Assembly: GCF_000003815.2 (NCBI RefSeq)
Contig: NC_049991.1
Coordinates: 11,541,001-11,605,000, forward strand
DNA length: 64,000 nucleotides
Direction: 5' to 3'
Origin: Branchiostoma floridae
Lineage: Eukaryota > Chordata > Leptocardii > Amphioxiformes > Branchiostomatidae
Numbering within the stretch: the first letter of the stretch is position 1; each line of letters starts with the position of its first letter. The translations under genes and the position numbers were made by a program. Shown piece by piece: positions 47,583 to 59,589 of this stretch. Under the pieces are notes generated by a model. That model was not told the DNA's origin. It searched no databases and saw only the letters and a program-made list of their open reading frames with translations.

Positions 47583-49956
47583 TTAATGACTGTTACATAA
47601 CGTACTCAAGTTTGAGTGGAATTATGTAATCAGTATGGCGACTTCTGTCTGACCAAGTTCAATTTATGTCTATCTCTCCTGATTGCTTCTTCTCGTGAAC
47701 CAAACCAAACTAATGTCATTTTTCTGATGACAACAGATAAAACCATAAGAAACACAACAATGGGGACACTGTCATTGGAAAATATTTTAAAAAGTTCAGC
47801 TGCAGTATTATAACAAGCCGCTAGAGGGAAACTTTTGATGTCTTGTAAAGACCTGCCCGCATATCAAATATCAAAACAATCCGTTGTAGCGTTCAGCAAT
47901 TATCGCCCAAAGACATTACCTGGACATACAAAGGGTAGTCACTACAAAGACTCCGTTTCAGGGAGGTAACAAAAAATACATATATAGCCCTAACATGAAA
48001 ATATAAAAACATTCACACAAAACTCCCGTACCGGTATATATATCATGTATTTATTTTATATGATATAGGTAGGCAGATACGGATCAGAATTACCATACTG
48101 ATCCGGGGAATTGATAATAGATTGGCTCTAACCCTTCACAGATTAAGGTCTCCATTCCAATCGTAAAGGAAGAAAATATATTGGGTAAGGCCATTCAAGG
48201 TTAACGACGTTGCCTGAGGTATTTATTTCTGCCTTCCTGATATAAGTGGTTGTCACTGATGGTAAAATGTGACGTCATTCTTCTGTCAGAATGACGAGGA
48301 GCTCGGAGGAGTCTACCTACGTCTGCCGGGGCATCGTGGCAGTGTTTGTATAGTGATTCAACCTCGGCAATCTGGAGTAAAAATTACTAACTATCCATAA
48401 TATAATTGCTGTCCTTGCACAGTATCGTGTTCTGAAACATCAATTGTTATCTTCAATTACTTTTCTGTTACCAAGCTAATAATTTCTACAACACAAATAC
48501 AGGGCAGTGAGATAGAAAAGATTCCCCTGAACACACATCAAGACAAACAAACAGACAAAACCACGTTTCAGGGAGGTACTCAAGGGGATTGTTTTTGTTG
48601 CTATATCATCCTTTTGTTCTGTGTAGTTTGGAAAATGATACAGTAAGATAACATATATTACACGCTCCAAGGATTTTCTATACGATGTCAGAGTATCATG
48701 CTGACTTGATGTATATTTTTGGCCTGCGCAGGTGAACTCCACATTGAAGAATGGCCGTTTTCAGACCCATATTTCTCCTTCGACCTTTGGGCTGCAAAAA
48801 TAGCTACCGTATCCGATGACCAATGTGAATCATTGTTTCAGCTCGTATGGTCGTCTCGTCCGAACATTACTGCGTCCGTACCCGTGTGCATGGCACATTT
48901 GACAAATGCCCAGCCATTCTATCCCACAGCTTAGGTACCAATAGTTGCAACACTGAGACAACTGACCTTCTACTCTTTGCTATTAATATGTCTCTGTGTG
49001 AACGGGAAACTGGGCTTGCTTATAACTCGTAGTATAGTGGGGCGGATGATTAATTCATGGTTCTACAGTATTTAGGGTTTCGTACTTAATGCGTACAAAG
49101 AGGAATTGTCAGACACCGATTCCTTTCATCTAAACCATCTTTATAACTGCGATCTAATACACTGTGGTTGGAAACTATTACAGAGTAACATTTGGTTAAT
49201 TGCTTCTTCAGGAGTTTGATACTTTATCTCGCTTTTGGTAACATTCCAAAAGATTTCAGAGTAATGCAAAGTGATATCAGAGGTAAATGTCACAGTTCAC
49301 AACAGTCCGGACCAACTATCGTCAACGTCAAATTTTCCAAGAAACATTTCCCGGTTTGTACGAGTCGTCTGGGAGGCCTGCCAATCATGCAGGCGGGAGG
49401 GTTGACCCTTTGATCTAGGCGCCGACTGTGTTCTAATTACCACATAGATGCTGGCTAAAGGCATTATACTCGACGCAAGAGACGACAAGGTGCATTTGAT
49501 CTGACGATCACGCGATTACACAGGCTTTCCAGACTAATGTTGACGTTACAGACAGACTGAGTTGATTGGGGTGGCTACGAGAGGTCAAAGGTCTCCAAGA
49601 GAAGGCCATATACCCTAAGTCACAGTAAATCTAGAGGAGTTGCAAGGCCAACTTTTCTGTTATCGTGACATAACGTCCGGTTATCACCTAAGACATCATC
49701 CACCACGGTCAGAACACATTCACAGCAAATACATACATTGGTTGCTTGACTATGAACAAAATCCTCGCTTGAAGTGTTGAATCTTCACTCACAGTTGAGT
49801 CTCCAATAACATGCCCGTTGTGCGAACGTTAACACCGAAATATGGCCGACCCGCAACACACCTCCATTTGATTCCTCCAGAGCAGAGTACTGGATTCGAC
49901 CTAAAATTTGACAGATTTTATCAGTTTCATATCTTTTTTTACATTCTGAGTGTTTG

Positions 49957-50157
49957 GACCGTGCTGTGACCAAACGAGTTGAAATATCGTTCGTACATGG
50001 AAAAAAGGGAACCTTTTAGGAAAAAGGAAACCCTTTTCCGCCTTGTATGTTAAGTTATTATTTCAGTCGTACTTTTACATTTTGCATGAAATTCCAATTT
50101 TTTTTCCAAATCCAATTTAGGTCGCTGCGGGGCCTCAGTGCGATTGCCGTCTAGTGG
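49957..50157. mobile_element. MITE-like element, family C copy
   Basis: Contains GTGCTGTGACCAA, then TTTTGCATGAAATTCCAAT, CCAATTTAGGTCGCTGCGG and the end GATTGCCGTCTAGTGG. The internal order matches the copies at 35182-35395 and 52045-52265. Confidence 0.65.
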
Positions 50158-51120
50158 AATGGGGGTGTACAGTGATGCGGTATTGGGCAACCGGCGATTC
50201 CTTAACATATGCTAATCGAATCAGAACGCCTACACAGCTCTGCATCCTGCGTAGGTTCGGCATTGTGGTCATTACTACTGATGGCATTTCCATCTTGTGA
50301 TCGAGTTAGCCTTGATTACAAGAGGAGTGATGTGTCCTTAAATGCCGTGTGTAAGTGCCAATCTCAACCACGCAAACGCACGATACGTAATGACGTAATT
50401 ACATCAAGGACTTTGAAGAGCACTTAACCAGCATCGAGATGAATAAAAGACTGTCTAATCGACCAAATACGTCTCACAGTGGATCAATGGAGTAGGAAAT
50501 GGTTCAGAAAATACCTCCCAGCAAAATAAACATTCATCCAGCCCTTTCATCAGCGTTATAGTTAATGACAAGAGTACATAACAAATACAAAAATGACATC
50601 ATCTTGCTTTATTGTGACTGGTGGAAATGGGAGCCTGACAGATTTTTCGACAAAAATTTAGAACATATTGAAAGGGCCCACCGCACAGGGACCGGGCTAC
50701 GACTTCGCTGCAACCTAAAATGGGTTTTAATTTCATAATAGGAATATGATGTGAAAGTTAAGCGTCAGCGAGGTTTCCACCAGGGTAAAATGAAGGTGTT
50801 AATCTTACCGAGCTATGGTTGAAACCTGACATATACAGCATCACAAATTTAAGAACATTGAAAGAGTACCATGTAAGTGGAGGTTAGTTACCACACCCTA
50901 TCAACGTACTAGTATGTCACAATCGATTGTCTATGTTACACCACATCCCGCATAATCAAATTCCATGATTTAGAGCAGTGGTTAAAAAAACACAAGGTCT
51001 TGAGATGAATCCCTCGAAAACTGATCAATAAATGCACTGGTGATAAAAAACGGTGGATGGTCACGCCTCTCCGAACACCGTACCATGTACTTTGGCCCGT
51101 GTACATAGCCAAGTACCACT

Positions 51121-51158
51121 AGATCTGATCATTGAATAACGAACTGTTGATCAGATCT
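51121..51158. repeat. small hairpin AGATCTGATCA / TGATCAGATCT
   Basis: Perfect 11-base inverted arms separated by 16 bases. Confidence 0.8.
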
Positions 51159-51599
51159 GTACAGACTCCCCGACCCACCAATACATTCTGGTCGTTAATC
51201 ACATTTGGAGAAAACCAGACAGTGACGCATGTAGGAGGCGCCAAAACGTCAAAGCACGCAAGCAGAACGTTAGTTAAATGATCAGAGTAAGTAGAGTAAG
51301 TGGTTATTTTGTCTGTCCAAACTTGGCATGGAACTCACAGTGGTGAAGTCCAGATCTTATCACAACAGTAGCGCCTCGGACATGGCCATCTACACTACAA
51401 TCATGAGGAATGATTAGCTGGTAAATGAGTATTCTTTACACGTACATTGCAGCTACTATTCTCTCGATCGTGCAACGCATTCAGGAACACCAGCAGAGGT
51501 GGAATACATGTATATTAGCTACATTACCTTTAACAGAGGGACCGCACTGAGGCCCAACGTTTGATCGTCCGCTCAAGGAATAGATAAAGAGCGCATTCT

Positions 51600-51732
51600 T
51601 AACATTTTGTGTGCCTTGGTGTCATTCATGTCACGCGTTTGTATCGTGGATCATATTAAAATCATGAAACCAAGGGTCACACAAAATCAAATGTGGTCAC
51701 ACACAGGTCGCCCTGGGATCGCCGTCTAGTGG
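51600..51732. mobile_element. family C MITE fragment
   Basis: Ends ACAGGTCGCCCTGGGATCGC then CGTCTAGTGG, the right end of the family. The left boundary is not clear. Confidence 0.45.
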
Positions 51733-52044
51733 ACGCTATCACAACTTAAATGTCTTTGGTCTTGATAAACTCGCAATCGCTAACGAAAACGGAAGGTGCT
51801 ACAAGCTTAAAGATGGGTACGTCTTATCAACTGCAGTTTTCTAACTAACTTGATACTGACACACGTTAAAATGACAAGAGTACACGGTGCATCTCCGGTA
51901 ACGTTCTCCCATCCCTATCCGTCAATGTGTTATCTCACTGAAACAGAACCACTGAGCCTTCATACAGCTACTTTATATCAAGATAGGAGCCTTGTGATAG
52001 GATCTAAAGATTAATATCGCAAAGTGTTGTCGGTGACAGTCCCG

Positions 52045-52265
52045 TTGCACTTGTTTGGTGACCTTGCTGCCATCCCCCCGAGACCGAGCAATTTAAGTGC
52101 ACTACAAATTTCTTGTCAATGTCAATAAAAAGAGGAATACACTCTATGTCTTATATGTTTTGTTGCCATTTTAGTTATGATTCTAAATGTTGCATAAAAT
52201 TCCAATCATGCAGACAAGACTCTAGTTGTACACAATGTTTGTCGCAGAGATATCGCCGTCTAGTG
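52045..52265. mobile_element. MITE-like element, family C copy
   Basis: TTGCATAAAATTCCAATCAT followed by GTCGCAGAGATATCGCCGTC and TAGTG. The order is the same as in the copy at 49957-50157; the left end (TTTGGTGACCTTGCTG) is diverged. Confidence 0.6.
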
Positions 52266-53639
52266 AAAGGGTACCTGAATGGATGACATCTGCGGTCAAG
52301 CATAACTCATTGTTGACATGATCATGATATCGCCAGGATATCCATACTCAGTCCGTACAATAGTGGTCTAGATGAATTTAGTATTTCTTGGGTGACATTC
52401 CCTATTGACAAAGTGCATTTTTAACTGCCTCATGTAACTTTAACAGCTGCAAAAGAAGTTGGACGGAAGTCAAAGAACTCTAGTATCGACCACATCACAG
52501 ACGGCAATGGCAATTCCAGCAGTGTTCACTACGGTAGCACCTTTGCATAAAGATTGCCAAGTCTAATGAGTGTACTGTGTATGTCTAAATCCCTGTCCAT
52601 GCCGATTGTATCAGCAGATAAAACGTTTCGTTGCAAAGTTCAACGAACCACATTAATTACTGCCAACTCGACTGTTGAAAACGGTATGACGTACATCACT
52701 ATGTTATATCATCACAACTGCAATTAGTTACGGAATCTTAGACAACAAAAGGGCGCCCGACACAAAATTACCATGGCTCTGTGAGCATTAGATAACGGTT
52801 GAAATACGTAACGCTGACTTGCAGGTACAGGGGAACTGCGACTTAAAGTGTTCCGCTGTAAAATAAAGTGATAAGGTATCTGGAAATCCAAAGATTTGTT
52901 TTACTGTTATGGCGTTCTCCCTGAGAGCATGGCCGGCATAGATAGCTTAACATTTGTTTTGTTTTATGGTGACTTATGGCCCTGCACTTAAAAGAAATGG
53001 TCAAGTGTTTTCCTGGAAAACCTAAGAGTTTTCTTGGAAAACCTAAGTCCTCACAAAAGTGAAGATATGCATAAAGATAAATGTTTGAGGCGATACTCAT
53101 GGCGCATAGCTTTAGTATATGTGTCCCTGTCATAGCTAGGTACATCACCTCTTCCACTGAAATGATTCACTGCAATCAAACAGCGTCACATTGATGACGC
53201 ATAAAGCGACCATGAATGGCATGATAGACGCAATATCTGTGGCGGACCTCGGTAACTGAATTATCCTCCCGAATTATGTAACATGGAACATATCCAGATG
53301 GTCTGTCTCCGTCTGATTTGATATTTTGACCTTGGATTGTCCTTGGATTTCCTTACATTGAACTTGGATCTCAATTTATTTCTCTATTGTGGGTATGTAT
53401 TTATTTATCTTTGATATGTAAGATTGTTGTTTTATAGTCAGCCTACCTTAATAGCTGCATTAATGTGTTTAAAGGACCGCAGGAAGCTAATTGTGGATTG
53501 GAACAAAGCCATAGACCCTGATAACACCGATGGAATCCGCGGAATTGTATGCATCCATATTCACGACTCTGCACATTATGAGCTCTCACACGGTACTTCA
53601 GCCGAAGTCTTAAAAGCTGACAAATTGGACAAGAGTAAA

Positions 53640-53965
53640 AAAACTCTGGGTCGTCAACCGCATCGTGAAAGAACGACAATGACATACCGGACTGATATCA
53701 AAAGTGCCGTTGCAGAAACTCTGGGTCGCATCGTGAATGAACAATGACATACACTGAAAAGTGCCGTTGCGTATCTTGCATTATGTAAGTCTAAGTCCCT
53801 GTTGAATATGTGATGAAGTTAGGAAGGAATCCATTGATCGCAGTTATGACAAATTGGACAAGAGTCAAGAAACTCTGGGTCGCATCGTGAATGAACAATG
53901 ACATACGCTGAAAAGTGCCGTTGCGTATCTTGCATTATGTACGTCTAAGTCCCTGTTAAATGTGA
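53640..53965. repeat. tandem duplication with about 151-bp period
   Basis: CTCTGGGTCGCATCGTGAAT, then GAACAATGACATAC, then CTGAAAAGTGCCGTTGCGTA, occurs at 53719 and 53870, with a shorter diverged version at 53644. Confidence 0.88.
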
Positions 53966-54370
53966 TGGTATTTGGAAGGATGCTACAGAATCTATTGAAC
54001 GAAGTTCTCTAGTCCACTACGGTAACTGAACTCGACACTGCGCACCCAGTGGTATATTGTCACGACTTCAATTAGCTTCAGGTCTTTGGACAAAGAAAGG
54101 AAGATCCACAAATTTAGAATAATTGCTCCGTGAACGTCACAGATACGGTTGAAAGCGCAATGAGACATTGTGTCAATCCGGATTATGTTTCCCTGCAGTA
54201 CCAATTACAAAAAGTCATTAAATGTAAACATTACAGTAATCGTTGTAGCCAGCCCTTTTCCAAGAACGTGGGCTGCACTCGTTCCTGTAGCCAAAATCGT
54301 AGCTCTCTAATTATTGGCAGATAAAACCGTCGACAGTTCAAGAATACATAAAAACAGCCTGGGTTCTTCC

Positions 54371-54583
54371 GTAAGGCTTAGGTCCCATTTCCAAACCGGG
54401 TCCCGGCCGGGATGTTTGCGGAAACGAAACATAAAACTTTTCATGAAGGAATATACACAAAATATGCTCGTGACATTTTTTGAAATTTACGTTCTGTGTC
54501 TTTTGTTGCCTTTTTTATCATATTTTTCGTCTCCGAAAACTACCCGGTCGGGCCCCAGGTTTGGAATTGGTACCGAAGCCTAC
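54371..54583. mobile_element. 213-bp MITE-like element with about 58-bp inverted ends
   Basis: The left end GTAAGGCTTAGGTCCCATTT... and the reverse complement of the right end GTAGGCTTCGGTACCAATTC... agree at most positions for nearly 60 bases, including CCAAACC and the CGGxxACGAAA inner edge. The arms cover over half the element. Confidence 0.8.
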
Positions 54584-57500
54584 TAAAGGCCCTAATGATT
54601 GCATTACTAGCAGAACAGTCCCATTGACACTGACCAGGACAACAATAACTCTAAAACACTCACCATGACTTTCAAAAGGAGATGAACTTCAACAAGTATT
54701 CTAATGAGTTTGACTCCAACCCTTTGTACTATTCAGCTACACAACAGCTTATTTTTGCTTCCAAATATGTGAGACACAATCGCAACTATGTACATGTATA
54801 ACATCATCGATTTTTATTAGGCATGTCTACTAAACTATTATAATAGACAGCTTCATCAGATTTACATGCTGTCGTCATTGACTCTTTTCCCCATTTGGTT
54901 GGACTTGCTGTAATCACATTGGTGTCTATTTCATGGGGTTAAAGTTCAGGAAATAAATGGAATTATTGATGCATAGTTGCACATTCTCTGCATTTGCCCT
55001 TGGGCCGTCCGATCGCAGCAACAGGAGATACACATTATCATTAAAGTTCACAAGATAAGATATATCGACTACATTGCCGAGACATATAAAAGTTTTCCTT
55101 ATATGCCGACATGATGTTTCTGCTCAGGTGGAGTGCGCTCAGGGATAAGAGCGCTCCTTGCGACTGAGGCCTGAGATGCACAAAATCAGTTAGCTCTATG
55201 TGAATGGTTCTGGATCTGGAATGGATTTGGAAGAAAGGTACTGATTAGGTTAGGAGATATTAGACATTTCGGTAAACTGACGGCTAAAATTAGAGTTTAC
55301 TGATATGATGAAACGGCTAATCATGGGTCTTGAAGTCAATGTCAAGGTGAGTAAGCTGATTTCCTTGACAAAGATATCAATTTAGCTTGATTGGATATTC
55401 TTCCCGAAAGGTCAGAGGGAACTCGCCTCTAAGTCACGACAAGACACGCTAAGATTGATATCAAGTCTTACACGGACGTACGTGGGCCGTACCAGGCCGC
55501 CAAAAGGTCGCGACCGGCTGATTGGTTTTGAGTCTTGTTTCAATCCAGACGGATGTTCAAGACTGCTGTGCGGTATCATTAGAGTCACTAGCTATGGATG
55601 GAAATGTGGAATTGGGTAAGGGTTCAGATTCTACTTAAAAGAATCTTCCAAAAGTCGTTGAAATACTAGCAAATATGAGACACGAAGGCTCATATCTATG
55701 CCCATGATTTTTTTTTTCAATTCTTATCAAAAGGTGCGGTCGCCGTGAGCATGTGGAATTATGGCACAACTTGCATGTCAGCTTAAACTTTCACTGGAAT
55801 CTTTTGAAAGTATTTGACTATACCAGTGTTCAACAGCAAGGTAATACAATACTTCATATTGTTCACACAGAAAATTGTGTACTCACATTCAGTTCATGCA
55901 CGTCCTCACCATCCTCCCAGTGGCTGTCAGTATTGTGTTCTATGAGAGACCAGTAGGAAATGATTTGGGACCGCTCGTCAAACTAGGGCAAGACGAAATG
56001 CATGGCTGGTCAATCCAATTATTCAGGATTGTGTTGACCATTACCACCAGGATTCCTCAGCTTGTAGGCACAGAGAACTAGTTGGTAGTTAGACTCAGCT
56101 ATCGACTGTGTGACACAGCACTAAACTGTTGAATAACTGTTTAAGTTCCTGACTGAATTAATACACCCAGAATAATCTAAATGAGACTTGCATCATTCTA
56201 TAGAAAACATTCAATGTGGTTTGCTTTCATTCAGACAAAGCAAAATGGGCTTTAATGGCCTATACCTAAATTGGATCATTTGCCTTTTGGTCCTTATCCT
56301 ATCCCCATTATTGTGTTCGCCCGTAAATATTAGCATCTTGAAGAGATTGCTGCGGTAGAGAAAACAAGATCGAAATTTCATTAGGAAAACAGAATTGATC
56401 TGAGGTTGATCAATACAACAGTGGAGTCGGCGGCTTGTTATCGCCAGGACCTTCTGGAAGCACGGCTTAAGGTTGGGTCTCTCAGCATCTGTTAGCCAAC
56501 AGGAGTCAGACAGTAAATCGGTACAGACTACAAGTATGACTATGAATCAGGTTAGGTAATGGTACATGCTGACTCAGCGTGTTCACAGATACAACCATAG
56601 AGAAAACGAAAAACGCAACTAATCCTAATGTAGCTTCTACTTAGGGTTCACAACTTTGTTCCCCAGACATGAGCATTACGTACACCCTGGTATACTACTT
56701 CTACATCCTATCTAAATATATTAGAAACCTGGTACATCAATCGCGTGTATTATGTAAGTATTAGGAGTAAATCTAAAGTTTGAAGATAGCGTTGCGCAAC
56801 GCCCGAGCCAGAGCCAGAAGCAACCGTGTGGCTTAGATACTAGTAGTTGTTATGAAGAAGGAGGTTTCGACACAGCATGACATTACCCAGGACGGCATGT
56901 GCTGACATTTTACTTCTTCACGGGCCAACGAGTCGGCACCGTATCGTTCCGCAGCACATTGCATTCCTGGGCACACACTGGGTCAGGTCAATATACAAAC
57001 TGAATATATACTGAAGCAAGTTACATCTTGTTCTGGCCTCCAACAGAGTTTTGCTAAGGCGTTTTCAAAATTTCGACGGAAGTTGCACTTTAAGAGAAGA
57101 TATGCCGGAGATGTCACTGTGGCTGTAATTGATTTTACATTCTCAATGCAAAGCTCAATTGTCATAAGAGTGGAGAGTGACTGGTCGTCTGGCTCGAAGT
57201 GGAACTTGTGTAATCTTATTATCCATCTTGTCGCTGTGAAATATGTTGGGAACATGCCAATCCATGTTCTCTTGTTCCGGGCCTCGTGTATCATGTAACC
57301 ATCCCCTGCCGCTGTAACCGATTCATAATCTCCAGACACGGTGCATGCGCCCTTTTCCCTCACACAGTTAATGGCAGATTTTGAATGTCAGAACTTATTT
57401 AATGTTGGCACCCTGCCCTTGTATTCATTTACAATCGAGTATCATAGACCTTTGAGCCTTTATATAATGCCGCAATATATCCATCCGTCCCGAAGGGGCA

Positions 57501-57981
57501 AATATAGTCCATAAAGAGACAACATATTCTTTCACGAGCCGATAAGGAATTAGTTTGTGGTTAAAGGTGAAGGATATCCTGTGAACAGATAACGGTAACG
57601 GTTTCTTGAAGATCAATACCCTTCCGTAACACACAGTCACAGCTGGAGTTTGTATTGAGCTCCGTTGTCTGATCGGAATCTGCCTGAAGGTCCTGTAAGT
57701 TTCGTAATTCAACAAGGCTGTAATTACAGTGGAGGTTAGGCGATGCGTGTGTGGCCATTTCGGAGATGTTAGACACATTGAAACATGAGTGGCAATCTGC
57801 AACACAGGCAGATCAAGACAGACAAAGGTAGCTAGGCTGATTATTCGATTCTTTGTAGAAACTTTCTAATCACGTGCACCCCATTCTGAGATAGTCATTT
57901 CACAGCATAATCCCCGCCACTGGGATCGGCTAACGAGTACCGTGACGCATGGATGAGCTTATTTAGCGTACTTGAATATAA

Positions 57982-59589
57982 TAGTCACGGAATGCACTGA
58001 ATTTGAATGCTTGCCAACCGGCCTTCTTTTCTCTCTACAGAACCCAGTAAGCTCCGAATGAAGTACATATAAGAAATCATTTCCTGGAAGAATGACGCTA
58101 ATCACAGTTTTCTGACGCTTAGCTGACTTCAAATGAAAGAAAGGTCAGAAGCACTTTGTTCCAGTTATTCAACTTGAATGCATATATTGTAAAAAAAGTT
58201 AGATTTTCCGTCTCTATTTTCGTGCGGAATGTTGTGTGAAAACCAAGCCTTTCACAGGAATTTAGTCTTGATTTTTTGTATCGTGTTTGGGATACAAGAA
58301 GAAATATTTAGCAGTACTTGTTACATATGTATTTTGAATATAGCGGACTACTGACCAATGCAAAGTATACAGAAACGGATTCAATCATCTAGGGGATTCA
58401 TACAGTTATATATAAAGTGCCCTTGCTGTAAATGATAGGACTTCATAGTTGTGTCATATGTTAGCTAGGCGGAGGTAAACATTTACAAATATGGCTTATG
58501 CAAATCAGGGACTCATTGGAAATGCTATAATGGATAAAGGATATGACTACCAATCCTTTGGCATTAGTTAAGGAACATAACTACCATGGATATAAATCGT
58601 ATTTTTTAGATATTATTTCATAAGTAAAGAGAAGCGATAATCTATAGAAACTCCATGCTCCAGAGTAAGTTGGGCAGAAGTTACTAGACAGGAATAATGA
58701 AAAAATGAAAACTACTATGACAGTGAGGCTCCACTGATAGAGATTGTCTTTTTGTACCTTAATCTTGTTCGTCCAATTAAGCTAGACAATGGAAAAGTAA
58801 AAAGCTCAGATTTGGAAAGGTTCCATTACGGCAGAATGTAAAATTGGCTTCATTTCGGAGACGTACAAATTAGTCACGGAATGGACATTTGAATGCCTGC
58901 CAACCGGCCCTCTTTTCTCTCTACAGAACCCAGTAAGCTCCGAATGAAGTACATCTAAGAAATCATTTTCTGACAGAATGACGCTATTTTTGTGCTTAAT
59001 GTAATGTGAAAAGTTTTTGACAGGACTTAAGTCATGATTTTCCGAAGTATGTTGGCAATATTGTAGGTAAAGCGGACCACTAGTAACTGATTCGATGTAT
59101 CAAAAAAAGGATCTAGTTTGCATAGTTAAGGATATTCATTCATGTACACATACAATGCTGTTGCTGTAAATGATGGGAATTTCACACCTGTGTCATGTCT
59201 TAGATAGGCAGAGGTAAACATGGCTTATGCAAATCATGGACTCAATTGGAGACGCTATGATGGATTTCAGTTAAAGGATATAACTACGATTCTTGTGACA
59301 TAAGTTTAGGGAGAGGAAACTGCCATGGATATAAATCGCACATAAAAAGATTGAGATAAGCAAAGAGAAAACGTATAAGCGCTAATCTATAGAAATTTCG
59401 TACTCGAGATTAAGTTGTTCTGAAGTCACTAGAAATAAATAATGAATATTATGAACAGAGACTCCACTAATAGCGATGGTGTACGTCTTATTGTATTGTA
59501 TTGTATTGTATTAGAGAAAAATAAATAGCTCAGATTTCCTTTCCCATAAAAGAATGTAAAATTGACTTAATTTTGAAGACGTACAAATT
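57982..59589. repeat. tandem segmental duplication, period 889 bp
   Basis: TAGTCACGGAATG starts at 57982 and 58871. Both copies share, in order, TGCCAACCGGCC, TCTCTACAGAACCCAGTAAG, CTCCGAATGAAGTACAT, TTGCTGTAAATGAT, GGCTTATGCAAATCA, ATGGATATAAATCG and GACGTACAAATT at the end (58859 and 59577). The second unit is about 170 bp shorter through internal deletions. Confidence 0.92.
59492..59512. repeat. (TATTG)n microsatellite
   Basis: Four to five TATTG units in the second copy of the 889-bp duplication; absent from the first copy. Confidence 0.85.

Larger units (their letters stand above)
44709..57981. other. 13 kb repeat-bearing region without a supported gene
   Basis: No open frame here carries a recognisable domain or a matching set of splice sites. 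The longest (minus 56983-57363 and 57425-57805, 126 codons each) stay unassigned. Recognised content is limited to the MITEs, duplications and tandem repeats listed separately. Confidence 0.45.

Noticed and set aside
55128-55175. GC-rich palindromic stretch GAGTGCGCTCAGGGATAAGA resembling a structured RNA
   Set aside because: The stem is short and does not fit a tRNA or other RNA class I know.
56983-57805. Two adjacent minus-strand frames of 126 codons
   Set aside because: Protein-like in parts (EARNKRTWIGMFPTYFTATR) but no known domain and no convincing splice pair linking them.
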